The notes under the pieces were generated by a model. The model was given only the letters and a program-made list of their open reading frames with translations. It ran no database searches and had not been told where the DNA came from. The position numbers and the translations under genes were made by a program. DNA of 64,000 nt from Porphyra umbilicalis (taxonomy: Eukaryota; Rhodophyta; Bangiophyceae; Bangiales; Bangiaceae): NCBI GenBank assembly GCA_002049455.2, contig KV918961.1:1-64000 (forward strand), written 5' to 3'. This document shows, one piece after another, positions 1 to 11,310 of this stretch; the stretch's first letter is position 1, and every line of letters begins with the position of its first letter.

Positions 1-326
1 CAGTTGCGCGTCTTGAAAAAGCCCGACGAGGTACGCCTCGGCCGCCTCCTGCAGCGCGAGGACGGCGGACGCCTGGAAGCGCGGTGCGTTCGTGTAATCT
101 TGCGCGACTTCGCGCACAAGTCGCTGAAAGGGGAGCTTGCTGAGCAGCAGCTCCCCGAGGGCTGAAACTTGCGAATGTCGCGCAGGGCGACCGTGCCAGG
201 CCGGTAGCGGCGCTTGACCGCCGGCTTGCTACCGGCCTTGGCCGCCCGCTGCGCGGCAGCCCGCGCCAGACCAGCCGGCGCCTTGCCGCCAGTAGACCGC
301 CTTGCCGTCTGCTTCGTCCGCACCAT
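1..326 (-). CDS. Divergent histone H3 variant, 5' part, runs off the left edge, frame break at 153-156
   Basis: Read from the ATG at 326 down, the protein starts [17 protein letters not shown], a recognisable H3 tail, and continues to [14 protein letters not shown], the start of the H3 fold. The rest of the fold ([20 protein letters not shown], then RFQASAV and [14 protein letters not shown]) follows in another frame. Between the FQ and ELL codons there are 8 bases where H3 needs 9, so one base is missing near the CCCC at 153-156. The tail keeps K4 and K14 but has arginine at the K9 position, and the stretch around K18-K27 is rewritten. The fold has no long loop-1 insertion, so it does not look like a centromeric H3. 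The C-terminal end lies outside the window. It is either a tail-divergent H3 variant with an assembly error or a recent pseudogene. The family call is firm; its functional state is unknown. Confidence 0.85.
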   Translation of the reverse strand, partial: MVRTKQTARRSTGGKAPAGLARAAAQRAAKAGSKPAVKRRYRPGTVALRDIRKFQPSGSCCSASSPFSDLCAKSRKITRTHRASRRPPSSRCRRRPRRTSSGFFKTRN

Positions 327-1429
327 TGCGGCGGGAGGGAGGGGCAGTGGCAGAAGCAGATGGGGGCGGAGTTGGGGGCACACGACGAGGTGAGTGGGGA
401 GTGAGGTGCGGTGGGCAGAGCCGTGCGCGGAGGCGAGAGCGTTGGTACAAGCCTAGTCACCGTGGGCGCGGCAGGGGCAGGCCGTGACACGGACCAAGGC
501 TGGCGGGGGAACGGGGCGGGGGGGGGGGGGGGGTAGGCTGACGGGAGAAGCTGTGCGACAGGGCGACGCAGACAAGACTAGGATGGCCTCCTTCTTGTAG
601 CAGCCATAGGCCTGCGGTTTACGCCGTAGATCGCTTGCACGCCCAGCGCCTCCCACAGTCCCCCGGGGCAGGTCCCAAAGTCCATCGCTCCACGAGCTGG
701 ATGCGTTGAGGGAACACTTTTCAGCGGGGTACTGAGCTCGCAGAGTCATGCAATCCCAGCGTCTTAGGCTCCCCGTAACTGTGTGGAAATGCTTGGTTGG
801 CACCCTCAGCCGGACTGTTTTCATGCCGAAGTGCGCATTGCATCGGCAGACAAAGGGCTGCTGATCCGACGGGCCGCGCCATTCACCTCCTGTAGACGAT
901 GACGCCCCCCTCTGTGCGGCTCATATGGCCTTGCCTCGTCCTGCGCACCACCGTCCACGCCCCCAGATCTGCGGCTCACGGCCTCACGACAAGGCGTGCA
1001 GATCCCCACCTCCTGGCCTCAGAGCAAGCAGCGAATTTCTAGTGACCAAATGTCTGCAGGTCCCGTCCCGCTTCGTTTGCGCGGGGGTTCCTGCCCACGA
1101 CCATCCATTGGATGCTGACGAATTTGACAGCATCACAAGGACCAATGATGTGACTTAGAATCGTTACTAAGGGACTACGCTAAAGAAACCCTTGCACTGA
1201 TTTACCAAACCAAGTGTGCTGATTGGTTCTTTACGTTATTGAAGCGATCACGGAAGGGGATCTACACTCGTGATTCTTGGCTCTGTTCAGACATAGACGC
1301 TTTTTATTGGACCGGGTCCGTCTCGGGACAAATTGGAGAACGATCATTTGGATTCGTCCCGAGACCTGCTTTTCGTAAAGACAAAACGTTTTTTGATATT
1401 ACGTGCAGGCAGAAATGTCCATTTATTAC
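327..1429. other. Intergenic, upstream of the H3 gene
   Basis: I see no supported gene. The part near 327-540 is G-rich with a 15-G run near 520. The part from about 1,140 to 1,430 is distinctly AT-richer than its surroundings and carries the inverted repeat at 1320-1365. Confidence 0.5.
1320..1365. repeat. Short inverted repeat, 10-bp perfect arms
   Basis: GTCTCGGGAC at 1320-1329 is the exact reverse complement of GTCCCGAGAC at 1356-1365, with a 26-base spacer. It lies in the AT-rich part of an otherwise GC-rich stretch, so it could be a remnant of a miniature element or a chance hairpin. Confidence 0.6.
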
Positions 1430-2640
1430 CGCAATTTCGGGCGGCAGGCGTTCCCTGCGGCCAAAGAGCTGTGGCGCACGAGCCTGACGCGCTGCCGCCC
1501 GCCCGACTTAGCAGAAGGTCGCAGGTGCGGCCTCCTGCGACGCGTCCGCCTCCGCGGCGCGTCCCAGCTGATGGCGATGGACGGCGGCTGCGGCGTCCAG
1601 CGGCCCCTGAGGCGGGCGTCTACCGCTGTGGTACTGCTCCCGGCGACGGCGTCCGTCACGGCGTCCGTCACGGCGGCCGCGGCTGCCGCCCCAACGACCC
1701 GCTGCCGCCGCCGCCGCCGCGGAGCGACCGCTCGGAGCCGCCGCCACCTGCGTCTACATCAACCGCCGCCGCTGACCGCCCGCCGCCGCCAACGCGGCGC
1801 AAAGGCGGCCCAGAGCTGGCTGGGCACGGCGGGCGCGCCGTTGGCGCCGCGAACCGCGAACCGCACTGCCCCCCCCCACCCGGCACGCGGCCCACCGCCC
1901 CCACGACGCCATCCCCCGCACCGGCCGGCACCCACGACCCCGCCGCACAACGCCACCGCCGCCAAAGATGTGCTGGCCGTTAGCGGCCTGGGAGCGGCGG
2001 GCTGGCCGTTGCGGCCGCCTGCCGCTCGCCGAACCGCCCCACCGCCCGTGGAGAACGCGCCCTCCCCACGCCACGCCCGCCGCCGAACCGACCGCTTGCC
2101 CGCCACTGCACCCGACACTCGCCCGCAACCCACCGCACCAGGCCCCGCACCCGACAATCCCCCCGCCCCCCCCACGCCCACCACCGCGCCCGACTATCCA
2201 CCGCACCCCACCACGACAGCCGCGGCACAGACGGCACGCCCGACACCGCGCACTCCGCACGCGCGCCGCGCCACACCCAGCTACCCGCCACCTCTGACAG
2301 CCCCTCTCTGCCCGCCGCCGCCGACACGGTGCCAGCCGGCACGGGCTGCTCACGGCGGGCTGGCCGTGGCGGCCGCCCGCCGCCACCGAGCCGACGGCGT
2401 CCGCCAGCGGGCCGGCCCTGTTGCAATGGCCGTTTCGGCTGGCCCGCCGAACGCTGCGACTCACCCCCGCACCCGTCGGGCACCCCCACGCCCCGCAACG
2501 CCCACCGGCGCACCCGCCGACACCCACCCACTATCCCCCACCTTGCACTTGTCAAGGACCCACGCACCACCTACTGCGACGCCACTGAGGCCGGAGCCGG
2601 AGTCTCCCGCCGATCCGGTAGACACGGTCGACGCAAGAGT
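1430..2640. other. GC-extreme low-complexity block
   Basis: Long stretches are C-rich on the plus strand with few stops in any frame, so several long Ala/Pro/Arg reading frames overlap on both strands. None shows a domain or a coherent protein. I read it as a non-coding GC-rich segment, similar in texture to the segment after 13,980, and it lies beside the shared A-tract motif at 2648-2692. Confidence 0.5.
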
Positions 2641-2647
2641 GTGTTGG

Positions 2648-2692
2648 AAAAATAAAAAACCCTGCCCAGCGGGGAAAAAAAAACCGTCGTAT
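2648..2692. repeat. A-tract motif shared with 13,908-13,950 (opposite orientation)
   Basis: Two A-runs flank CCTGCCCAGCGGGG. The reverse complement of 13,908-13,950 has the same layout around CGCTGCCCAACGGGG. One copy follows a broken Harbinger transposase and the other follows the Harbinger-like ORF1, and each borders a GC-extreme block, so it is probably a shared piece of the same element family. Confidence 0.5.
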
Positions 2693-2702
2693 GCCTCCTC
2701 TA

Positions 2703-3392
2703 TCATGTACTACGTGTTACCCAATTTAAGGGGCAAGCAGACCGCCTCGGTCCCGGAAGATGTCCGCAGTCAGGTCGTCGCCCGGGCATCCCCCGCTCCT
2801 TGTTCCGCTCCATGATCTGGTTCAGCTCGTCCTGCTTGGGTCGGCGCAAGTAGGTAGGTCCCCACCGCTTCACAATGAAGTCCATCAGCACCTTGTTCGA
2901 CGTCGCAATCGTCGTCCGGGACAGCCGCACGTACTCGTCGGCTCGGTCGGCCGCCTCGCCGTAAGCGATAACACGAAAAGTAGCCACCACCTTCGGTAGT
3001 GGGTGCGCTTGCAACTTGCCGGTGGCATTGATCCGCTGTTGAAAAAATGGCTCGTCCTTGACCGCCATGTAGACACGCCGGAACACAGCGCGAGGGATAC
3101 GGAACCGCGTCTCGAAGTCCCGCTCGTCGTAGATGGGCGGAAGACCACCGACACTAAAGTAGTCCCGTAGAATGCCTTGCAAACCAGCCGCAAAGTCACG
3201 GCGCTTGTTGCCGCGGCGCCCGGTAGTAGAGCCGTGATACCTCCATTGTCGGGCAATGCGTTGGGCACGCGCGCGTCGGCGTACAGCCATCAGCACGTTG
3301 ACATGAGCTTGGACAACGGCAGCTACATCCGCGCCGTCGTCCTCAGCCAGCAAGGTCGCAGTGGCCGAAAACTCCTCCTCCTCGCCGTCCAT
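2703..3392 (-). pseudogene. Truncated PIF/Harbinger-type transposase, N-terminal part only
   Basis: From the ATG at 3392 (start MDGEEEEF) the protein follows the N-terminal third of the transposase at 18,976-20,850. Shared stretches include the ILRDYF segment, RFRIPRAVFRRVY and [12 protein letters not shown]. Identity stops at ERGMPG, immediately before the GSLDCSHW motif that holds the first catalytic aspartate, and an unrelated tail runs to a stop at 2703. The whole DDE catalytic core is therefore absent, and the copy cannot encode an active transposase. An in-frame reading extends upstream to about 3560, but the MDG start matches that of the intact copy. It is a 5' fragment of a Harbinger-like element, internally truncated or rearranged. 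Confidence 0.8.
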
Positions 3393-4525
3393 AGCGAGAG
3401 CAGGGACGCCGACGACCGGACCCCGTGGGGCGCAGAAAGCGGATGGGGAAAACAACAGGCGCGTGCAGTCCGGCGTCAAGAGGGAGGAGTGGGGGGGGGG
3501 GAGGCGACCGATGCACGCAGCGCCCGTCCCGAGCGAGATCGCGCAGGAGGAGGGAGCCAAGCGTGCACCGAAGGGTGGGGGGGTGAGATGGAGATGCCGG
3601 CGCGCAAGATAGCGACCGGCGCGTGCCGATCACATCCGGACGGGGAGGAGGGGCGAGTGGGATGGAAAACACGAGCGATGCGGGCGGAGCGCGTGGTCGG
3701 TGGGATGGAAGAGAGGGCGCGTTGGCCGTGCTCGCGGGCGTGGTGGGTGGGCGAAAATCGGCGGCGGCGGGATGGGCGTGACGACGACGGTGGGACAGGG
3801 TGGGCGCCCCGTGCCATCCCCTAAATGGCGTGTCCGGCCGACCACTGCGAACAGCCACCCCAGCACACCCCCCCACCGCTGATGCCCGCCGGAATGATCC
3901 CCCACCCCCCCTCCCAGGCACGCGCGGCGGGGTGCCCCCCCTCCGCCCCCCTCGGGCAGCGCTCGTGCGGGCCCCTGCCACTGACGCAGGGTGGCTCGGA
4001 GGCCACCCCCTGCCAGATGGCACGGATCGCGGCTCCCGCCATCCAGGGGCGACCGTTCGGGCTCTAGCACCCCCTCAGGCAGCTCTCAGGGCACCCCAAT
4101 CGCTGTGGCACAGCGACCGGCCCAATCTCGCCCCTCCGGGCGGCGCAGTTGACGGCCCCTGCCGCCCTCGCGCCACGACCTCCCTCCACGTGGGCCCCCA
4201 GGGAGGGCCAACGCAGGCACACCACACCCGGCTCGACAGCCCCTCCCCTCTCAGACTGCCCTGTGAGCGATGCGTGAGAGGCACGCGGACGCAAAAGTAT
4301 CCGACGCGCCTCCCTCTGAGCACGCCGTAACCGAAAAATCTCGCGAGAGCTGTCGGTCCGCTGTGGAGAGGAGTGGTCCACATCGATAATTTCTCGTTTC
4401 TGAAAGATATTGAAAAACGAAGGGTGATCGTGAGCCCACACGTTGCTCGCTTAAGCGTGCTATCTTCTGTACTGTTTTGAATCGTTCGACCAATGAGAAA
4501 GCATAGAAGAATGGGGTCGGCTTGG
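3393..4525. other. Intergenic, probably old transposon flank
   Basis: C-rich to about 4,270, then nearer to balanced composition. No reading frame shows a recognisable domain. The first part may be the 5' flank of the broken Harbinger copy. Confidence 0.4.
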
Positions 4526-4946
4526 GACCGACCCCATTTCCGGTCCGGAATAGAGAGTTTTTGCAACGCGTGTGAGAAGGGTTTGTGAGATGTTTGTGAG
4601 AATTTCGGCCGGATGAAGCATCTCAAACGCACAACCGGGCACTGGATGTGAGTCGGATACAGCATTCCGTCTCACAGCTTCTCACGGGTCGTGATCATTT
4701 TCCCGGATCTGTCACGACCGTGAGAAGGCCGACCGGCCTCCACGGACCATTCCCGCGACCTCTCCGTCTCACATCCGCGCCTCGATCCGCGTGAGAACTC
4801 ACAGAATAAAGTAGCCCGCTCATCGATACTAGAATTGTGGACAGTCCAGCCCGTTCGGACACAAACCTGTCCGGAAACGAGCTGTCACGACCGTCTCACG
4901 AAGTGCTTCTCGCGCGTGCTGCAAAAACTGTCTAATGGGGTCGGTC
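4526..4946. mobile_element. Foldback / miniature inverted-repeat element with GTGAGAA subrepeats
   Basis: The left end, from GACCGACCCCATT at 4526, reappears inverted at the right end, finishing GGGGTCGGTC at 4946. Inside both ends the same order follows: AG-AGTTTTTGCA, a CGCG-containing stretch, GAGAAG and TTYGTGAGA, so the imperfect arms are about 70 bases long. The interior carries many GTGAGAA or TTCTCAC words in both orientations, like the subterminal repeats of a non-autonomous DNA transposon. A tight hairpin with 11-bp arms (4510-4520 and 4528-4538) sits on the left end. There is no coding sequence, and I could not fix a target duplication. Confidence 0.55.
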
Positions 4947-7900
4947 CGGCACAGGCCCGATTTCTGAAACCAACATATGCGTTGTACTTACGTCATTTGA
5001 TTCGGTTAAAACGAAGCCTCAATGGGGTCGCAGACGTTGATGCGGGAGCGTTCCGGCCCCATTTCCTTAATATTGAGACACGTTTGCGCCACGTTGCGCC
5101 ACGTTTCGCAAATAGGACTTGGGGCCGACGTTGCAGGGTTTGCTTTATCTGGACGTCTGACGCCGCTTCGGACGGAGATTGGCCCAATTTGGCCATTTCG
5201 GCGTCCAATATGGGCTTCTGGCACTCTCAAACCGGTGAAATGACCATCGCCAGAGCTGCCACGTGTAGGATGGGATCACGAGGTGCGGTGGCGGATGACG
5301 CGAGATCTCGCGAGCCGCAAGATTTTGGTCCGCAGGGCCCCCGCGATGCGCTGCCCCCGCCGATACTGGCCCAGTCCGCCAGAAGGAGGGATGGCGGCTG
5401 GTGAGGGCCGTGCGCGGACATTGCGGCCTGTCGACACGATCGAGCGGGGTCCGTCACTCCGACAGTGCAGGAGCTCATGGAATCGACGGGTGCGCCATCG
5501 TTGTGATGCCGACGCGGATGCGGGCTGGGGCGGCCTGAAACGCGCGTGGGTGAGTGCTACAGTGGCAAAATGCCCCAGAATATGGGGGGAGGGGGGGGAC
5601 GGGCGATCCGTCGCGCTGTGATTGTCGTGTGGCATTGCCAGATATGTGGTTGCGCTCTTCCGACACTGGTCTCCAAGGGCGGATTGGGGGGTGAGGCTGG
5701 AGGAGGTTCGAGGCGCTGTCCCCACCCCCCTCCAGATGGCCCGGCCGAGCGGGCGCTGTTTTTTATCGGCCGCATGGCCGCTCGGCAGTGGTGCCCACCG
5801 CCGTCGTCGACGGCGTCCGTGTCGAAGCAGGTCTATGATATCCCCGTTGCCATACCATCGACGTGGCGTGATTCTCCACGACGCTTTTATAGCTTTGCGC
5901 ACCGCCTGCGCATCTCACCGCTCTGAGGGGTTCTCGATTCATGGTACGTCTGGCGGCAGCTTGTGTCTGCAGAGAGGAAGAGATCTGTTGACGACGGTCT
6001 TCACTGTTGGTGAGGCGCTCGTGAGACGGTGAGAAGACGTCTTCGACGCCCCAAGACTGAGACAGATTGCTGACCAGCTGTCTTCGCTTTTTAAGCCATA
6101 CGCTGTACGTTGTTTGTACGCCCTTCGATTTCTGCACAGACGCTTCCCCCACCCCCTGGGCGGATCGCGGCCCAAACCGCGACGCTTTGCGACGGTGCTC
6201 GGCGGCAATGGTGTGCTTTAGCGGTGGCACGCGGCTGCGATGGCCGCCGCAGCAGCAGCGACGGCGGCTGCGGTCAGTTGCACCGCCTTTGGTGGCGGCG
6301 ACGCGCCCATGGGATCAGCCGGCTAGCAACAGCCGCCTGTCGTGAGGAGGTGGCTGGTGGGGGGAGGTCCGATGGTGCAACCACTTGTGCCGCGGTCGGC
6401 GGCTACAGCCGCTCGTCTGGGCGGCCGCCGTCCCCCACCGACTAGTCATTAAGCCTGTCACTACGTACAGGAGTGCGGGCAGGTGGGCGTGCGGCAGTCT
6501 GCCCGTGCTCCGCCTGTCGGCCGGTGGACGTGGGGCGGCGCGCCCTCACGCCGCCTGCGCGGATTGCGCGCGGCCCACGGGCGGCGGCCGCAGTGGGCAC
6601 TACGGGTGGGCGGTGGCAGCTCTGCGGAGGGGCCAGCTCCTCGAGGGAGGGGCGGTACACGGCGCGGCGGGGGCGGTGGCTCGACCGCTGCTGCGGTTGT
6701 CGCCGGCCGACGCGGTGCGGTCTTCGTGGGGAAGGGCGTGCGCGGCGGGAGGCGGGGCTCACCAAGGGGACGGAGCGGGTGGGCCATCCTCCACCCCGCG
6801 CGGCTGGCGACTTCGGGCCCAGGCGACAGCTATCACTGCAGTGGCGGTGGATCGCGGGTAGGGGGGTCATGACTTATTTGGCGGGGCATAATGTCGATGC
6901 GGACATGACGGAGTTGCTCTCGGATGGGGTTGTTCTTTCTTTGCTTGTTTCGCTTCGTTGTTTACTCCTGCATAGCGCTCTCTACGTTTCCGAGATTCTG
7001 TTTCAGTACACTCTGAGGCTCATTGCTGCACATGCGCCCTCTTTCATTTCCTGCACGGTTTCGGCCGGCCGCTCCCCCTCACGCACCCTAGTCGCCCTGG
7101 CGCACCCCAGTCGCCCTCTCGCAGCCACCTACAGCCGCATCATGTTTGTGTTGCGGTGGCCATGCGTCGTGGCTGGCCAACTCGGTCAGCTGCACTGTGA
7201 GCGTTCTGTACACGCACAATTCGGGTGGATGATTCCATGGTGTGCAACTGGACGCGTCCGATCCAACCACTTCAGAGAGGCCTCCACGCCCACCTGTCTT
7301 GCCACCGATATGTCGGTATCGTCCTCTGCCACAATCCGCGAAGGCGGCGTCGCGAGACACCCGCCGTGACGGATGTTTGGGTGGGACCTGCGCTGGCATC
7401 GGGCCGAAAAGGGTCAGCCATGGGGCCGCGCGCGCTCTGTGAGAGCCTCCAGTTGCCGCTGCGGAGGCCGTGGGGACATAACAGGCGGTCGAACCGCACG
7501 CCGAAGGAGGGCCGGCTGGCGCCCGAGGCCCCTGTTACGCCCCACTTTCGACCCCCCCCCCCCCCCCAGGTGCACGTCGAATACTGTACCGCGGCCCCAA
7601 GCATCTCGGCAGAGTCGGGCAGTGGCAGCCGCTAGCACGCAGTGGCCCTCAAGCGTCGGCCCGTTCAGTGCATTGTGTGGCTGAGTCCGACCCACGTCCA
7701 GATCGCGCACAGCCATCCGTCGGCGAGCCATCAACCCGGGCCGCTACGTATGGGCCTTGTGGTCGCGAGAGACTGATGCCTCAACCACGCTCAAGGAGTG
7801 GAAGCGTCCGTGCCAAGTTGCGGCCCCAAATCACACGCCGCAGGCCATATTTATGCCCTCTGGCGCTGTCGTGGCAGGCCGATTTGGGCCCAAGCGGCTG

Positions 7901-10250
7901 GCTTTTAGAGGCAGACAGCTGTATTGGTGCTAGAATGGCTGTTGGAAACCGTTACGTGTCCCATATTTAGCGCCGATCGAGGACGATCGCGTCGACGATT
8001 GCGCCGCAAAACCGCTCATCCAGATTCCATCGAAGTAGCCTGCAGCACGGTGGGCTACCACGATTCCATAGTCAAGGGCGGTTCGAATGCGCATGACGCG
8101 CGCAACGAGGTTTCCGGATCCTATCGGCATATGTTCGCAACAGTAGCCCACTTTAGCCCCCCTCCTGCCGTAAGTCCTAGCTTGTTTCAGCGGGGCTATG
8201 TGGACGCGTCGCGGATCCAATCAGAGGCCGCCACGCGCAAGCCATTTGGGCATAATTTAAGGTTCCAAACGGCTATTGTTGGAACCGCCCTTATTTAAAC
8301 GGGTGACTGGCGACCGCATGGATTGGCGCCTGTGCTTGTTGAGAGCAAAGCCAGCAATGTCGGGACTATATTGTTAAAATGTCAATTGGGCATGCGACGT
8401 GGCACCCTCTGAGAGGTCGCCTATCGGGGAGGCCCGAAATGGACGATATGTGCAATAGAGTTATTCGAGAGCAGGCTACTGTTCCGTCGATAGTCCGGTG
8501 TATCGGTGGGACGTCGGTGGCCCATTCCGATGGACTATAGCTTCAGCGGAATCAGCATGGCACGAGCTAGGCCAGATCGTCGTGATCCGGGGCAGATTGC
8601 GGCCGACAGGCACATTGAAAGCAGCAATCGTTTGACACGACGCAGACACAAAGCACATGCATGGAGCAAAGTGGGCCATCGTCCTGAAAAACGTCGATCA
8701 TGTGCCACATGGCGGCGCCACAGACTGCCACCGTGCCGCCACTCGATAACCATTGAGCCAATGATGCTTGAGATCAAAAGAGACTTGACAGCAGGACAGA
8801 GAAGCGCTCTACGTTTCCCTTGTGTCGTCTGCTCCACGGAAATATCTGAGCGAGAGAGGCTCGCAGAAGGCGTGAGAGATTGTCAGAAGGCGCCAGGGCC
8901 CGTGACGTGTGTGGCCCTGTGTTGGCGTGGCCACGGGCCCTCCAGCAGACAGCGGCATGGCGCGGCATGGCACCCACTCACTCGCTTTCTGAGTCACAGC
9001 GTGACAACGACACGCGGGCGCCGTTGAGCCACGAGTCACGTGGGACTTGAAGGCGAGACAACAGGGAATGCAAAAAGGAAGGGTGCGCGGTCGCACGTCG
9101 CAGTACCCAGCTCACGGCGAGGACATCAGCCACCCATTATTTGACAGAACTGACGAGTGACCAAAAAAAAAAACGACTGGACTGGAGCCATCGAGGAAAG
9201 CTTGGCAGCCCGTGACACCGAGCGTTGGGTGCGAAGAGAGCAGGCAATAAAATTATTGTCTTGCACGAGGCATCAGAGGCCGCATTTCTACGCTGATTTT
9301 GGCCTCTACAGGAGCTTCCGTTCCACCAATCACATGCGATCCTGCTGCTGACTGTGCCTCGGCTGTTGCCACGCATCCTTGGCCCCGGAGTGCGTGCCGC
9401 TTCCTCACCGCATGCGCAAATGAGACGGCGCGGCACGCACTCCCACCGTGGAACAGTGACACAGCGCGCCTGGCGAGCCTTTCCCGAGGGGGCCTTCGGA
9501 GCGGGGGGGTGACTTAGCCTCCTGACGGGCCAAACAGGCGCACGATCCGGCACGACCCCGTATGGCGGCTGAGCCGTGCCCCGCATCGTCGCCCTTTCGT
9601 GCCTCGGCCCTGCGTCGGCCCCTGCCGAGGACCGTACGCTGCCTGCGTGCCGCGTGGGAGGTGGGAGGGACCATCACGATTCTGTGCCGTGAGAGCCGGC
9701 AACGCTCCAGTGTTGGGCGATCGATGCTGTGGGGGACGTGCGGCGCCGTATACGCTTTCGCACCCTCGTTCGGGCCCCCGGGGCGACAACCGCACGCGGG
9801 GGACACCCACACGAGCATGTCCATCCCCATCTGTGAGGGCGGCACAACCGTGGACGCGCGTCTGCGATCGGTCTAGGACCGAGGCACCCTTCCCGCTCCA
9901 TCGACGATTTGCCGGCCTGCCCTGTGCTCGCCCGTGACCTTTGCGCGCACTTTTTTCGAGCTTGGACTTGGCGCGCGCGCTTTTTTTCCCGCCGTCTTCG
10001 TCGGTGTTTGAGGTGGCATCCTGGAGTGACCGCTCGTGTCGACTGGTGAGTGACCGCGCTTTTTCTGTGCGCGCTTTTCTGCCCACCGCGCCACTCTCCC
10101 CCCTTGTCCCCCCTTGCCGCGGCGGCGGCCGCGTCGTTGTCGGCCGCCGCCGCCAGATTCCTGGTGCAGGTCGTCGTACCGACAGCAGCTCGCGGGTGTC
10201 GTTTGTGGGGCGAGTGCCCGCCCTTTTTCCCTCGCCGGCCTGACGCGGCG
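4947..10250. other. Intergenic, no supported gene
   Basis: About 5.3 kb. None of the reading frames shows a domain, a natural start with good context or a coherent composition. Minor structure: a hairpin with 8-bp perfect arms at 8261-8268 and 8279-8286; a possible splice-donor-like GTGAGT near 10,045; and a pyrimidine-rich stretch at 9,940-10,090 that could be the upstream region of the Harbinger-like ORF1. The segment at 5,066-5,160 shares the word ATTGAGACACGTT and a few following words with 21,970-22,030. Confidence 0.5.
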
Positions 10251-10290
10251 GTCCACCCAGCCGCGACCGCTCGGCCAGCCGCCGGAGGCG

Positions 10291-10434
10291 GGTGTTCTGG
10301 CGGCTGCCGGCCGCGATTGCCGGCGGCCGCCGGCGGCGGGTGTTCTGGCGGCTGCCGGCCGCGATTGCCGGCGGCCGCCGGCGGCGGGTGTTCTGGCGGC
10401 TGTCGGCCGCGATTGCCGGCGGCCACCGGCGGCT
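10291..10434. repeat. 48-bp minisatellite, three units
   Basis: The word GGTGTTCTGG starts at 10291, 10339 and 10387, an exact 48-bp period. Each unit contains a CGGCGGCCGCCGG or close palindromic core. Because 48 is a multiple of three, all frames stay open and give spurious 16-residue protein repeats. Confidence 0.85.
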
Positions 10435-10689
10435 GCGACGGATCATCCGGGGCTGCCCACCGGCTTTAAAAGGGGCCGCGGCGGCAGCGCACGGGACCGC
10501 AATGTCCGGCATGCGGTAAACGGGCAAGACCGAGCGTCGACGGGGGCAGCGGAAGCGGAATCGGGAACGCGTCTCCCAGTGGGTGGCGGCGGTCGCCCCT
10601 CATCTTGAGCACTGTCAGTGCCAGTGCTGCTGCCCACCACCGCCGCCAAGTCCGTGGCAACCGCCGCGGGGCCGACGGCCGGTGCCGGA

Positions 10690-11310
10690 CGGCCGGCAGC
10701 CAAGCCCGTCGAGGTGGGCGGGCGGGCCTCCGCCCGGCCGCCGGCAGCCAAGCCCGCCGAGGTGGACCGGCGGGCGGCCGCCAGACCGCCGCTCGTCAAG
10801 CCCACCAAGGTGGGGAGGCGGGGCGCCGCCCGACCGCCGACAGCTGAGCCCCCCCAGGTGGACGGACGGGCGGCCGCCGGACCGCCGCTCGGCAAGCCCA
10901 CCAAAGTGGGGAGGCGGGCCGCCGCCTAACCGCCGACAGCTGAGCCCGCCAAGGTGGACGGGCGGGCGGCCGCCGGACCGCCGCTCGTCAAGCCTACCAA
11001 GGTGGGCAGGCGGGCCGCCACCCGACCGCAGGGAGCGGAGCCCTCCGAGGTGGGCGGGCGGCCCGCCGCCCTACCGCCGACCACCAAGCCCACCAAGGTG
11101 GACGGGCGGCCCGCCGCCGGACTGCCGACCGGCCAGACCGACAAGGTGGACCGGCGGGCCGCCGCCAGACCGCCGAGCGCCGAGCCCACCGAGGTGGACG
11201 GGCGGGCCTCCACCGCACTGCCGACCGCCGAACCCGCAGTGGTGGGGGGGCGGGCCGCCTCCCGGCCGCCGCACGCCCAGCACCCCGAGGTGGGGGAGCG
11301 CGTCGCAGCC
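10690..11310. repeat. Degenerate 48-bp minisatellite, about 13 units
   Basis: A second array with the same 48-bp period, seen as a 16-residue period (RRxxSPPRWxGGxPPD in one frame). Units centre on a GCCSRCCAAGGTGG-like word followed by GGCGGGC. Units differ from each other at many sites, unlike the nearly identical 325-bp array. I treat the long reading frames here as by-products of the repeat. Confidence 0.75.

Noticed and set aside
1403-2815. A 470-residue open frame across the GC-extreme block
   Set aside because: It uses a non-ATG start, overlaps equally long frames in other phases and on the other strand, and is only Ala/Pro/Arg/Thr-rich without any domain.
10291-11310. CRISPR-like regular repeats
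   Set aside because: The repeats are directly tandem without unique spacers, and the genome is eukaryotic; they are minisatellites.
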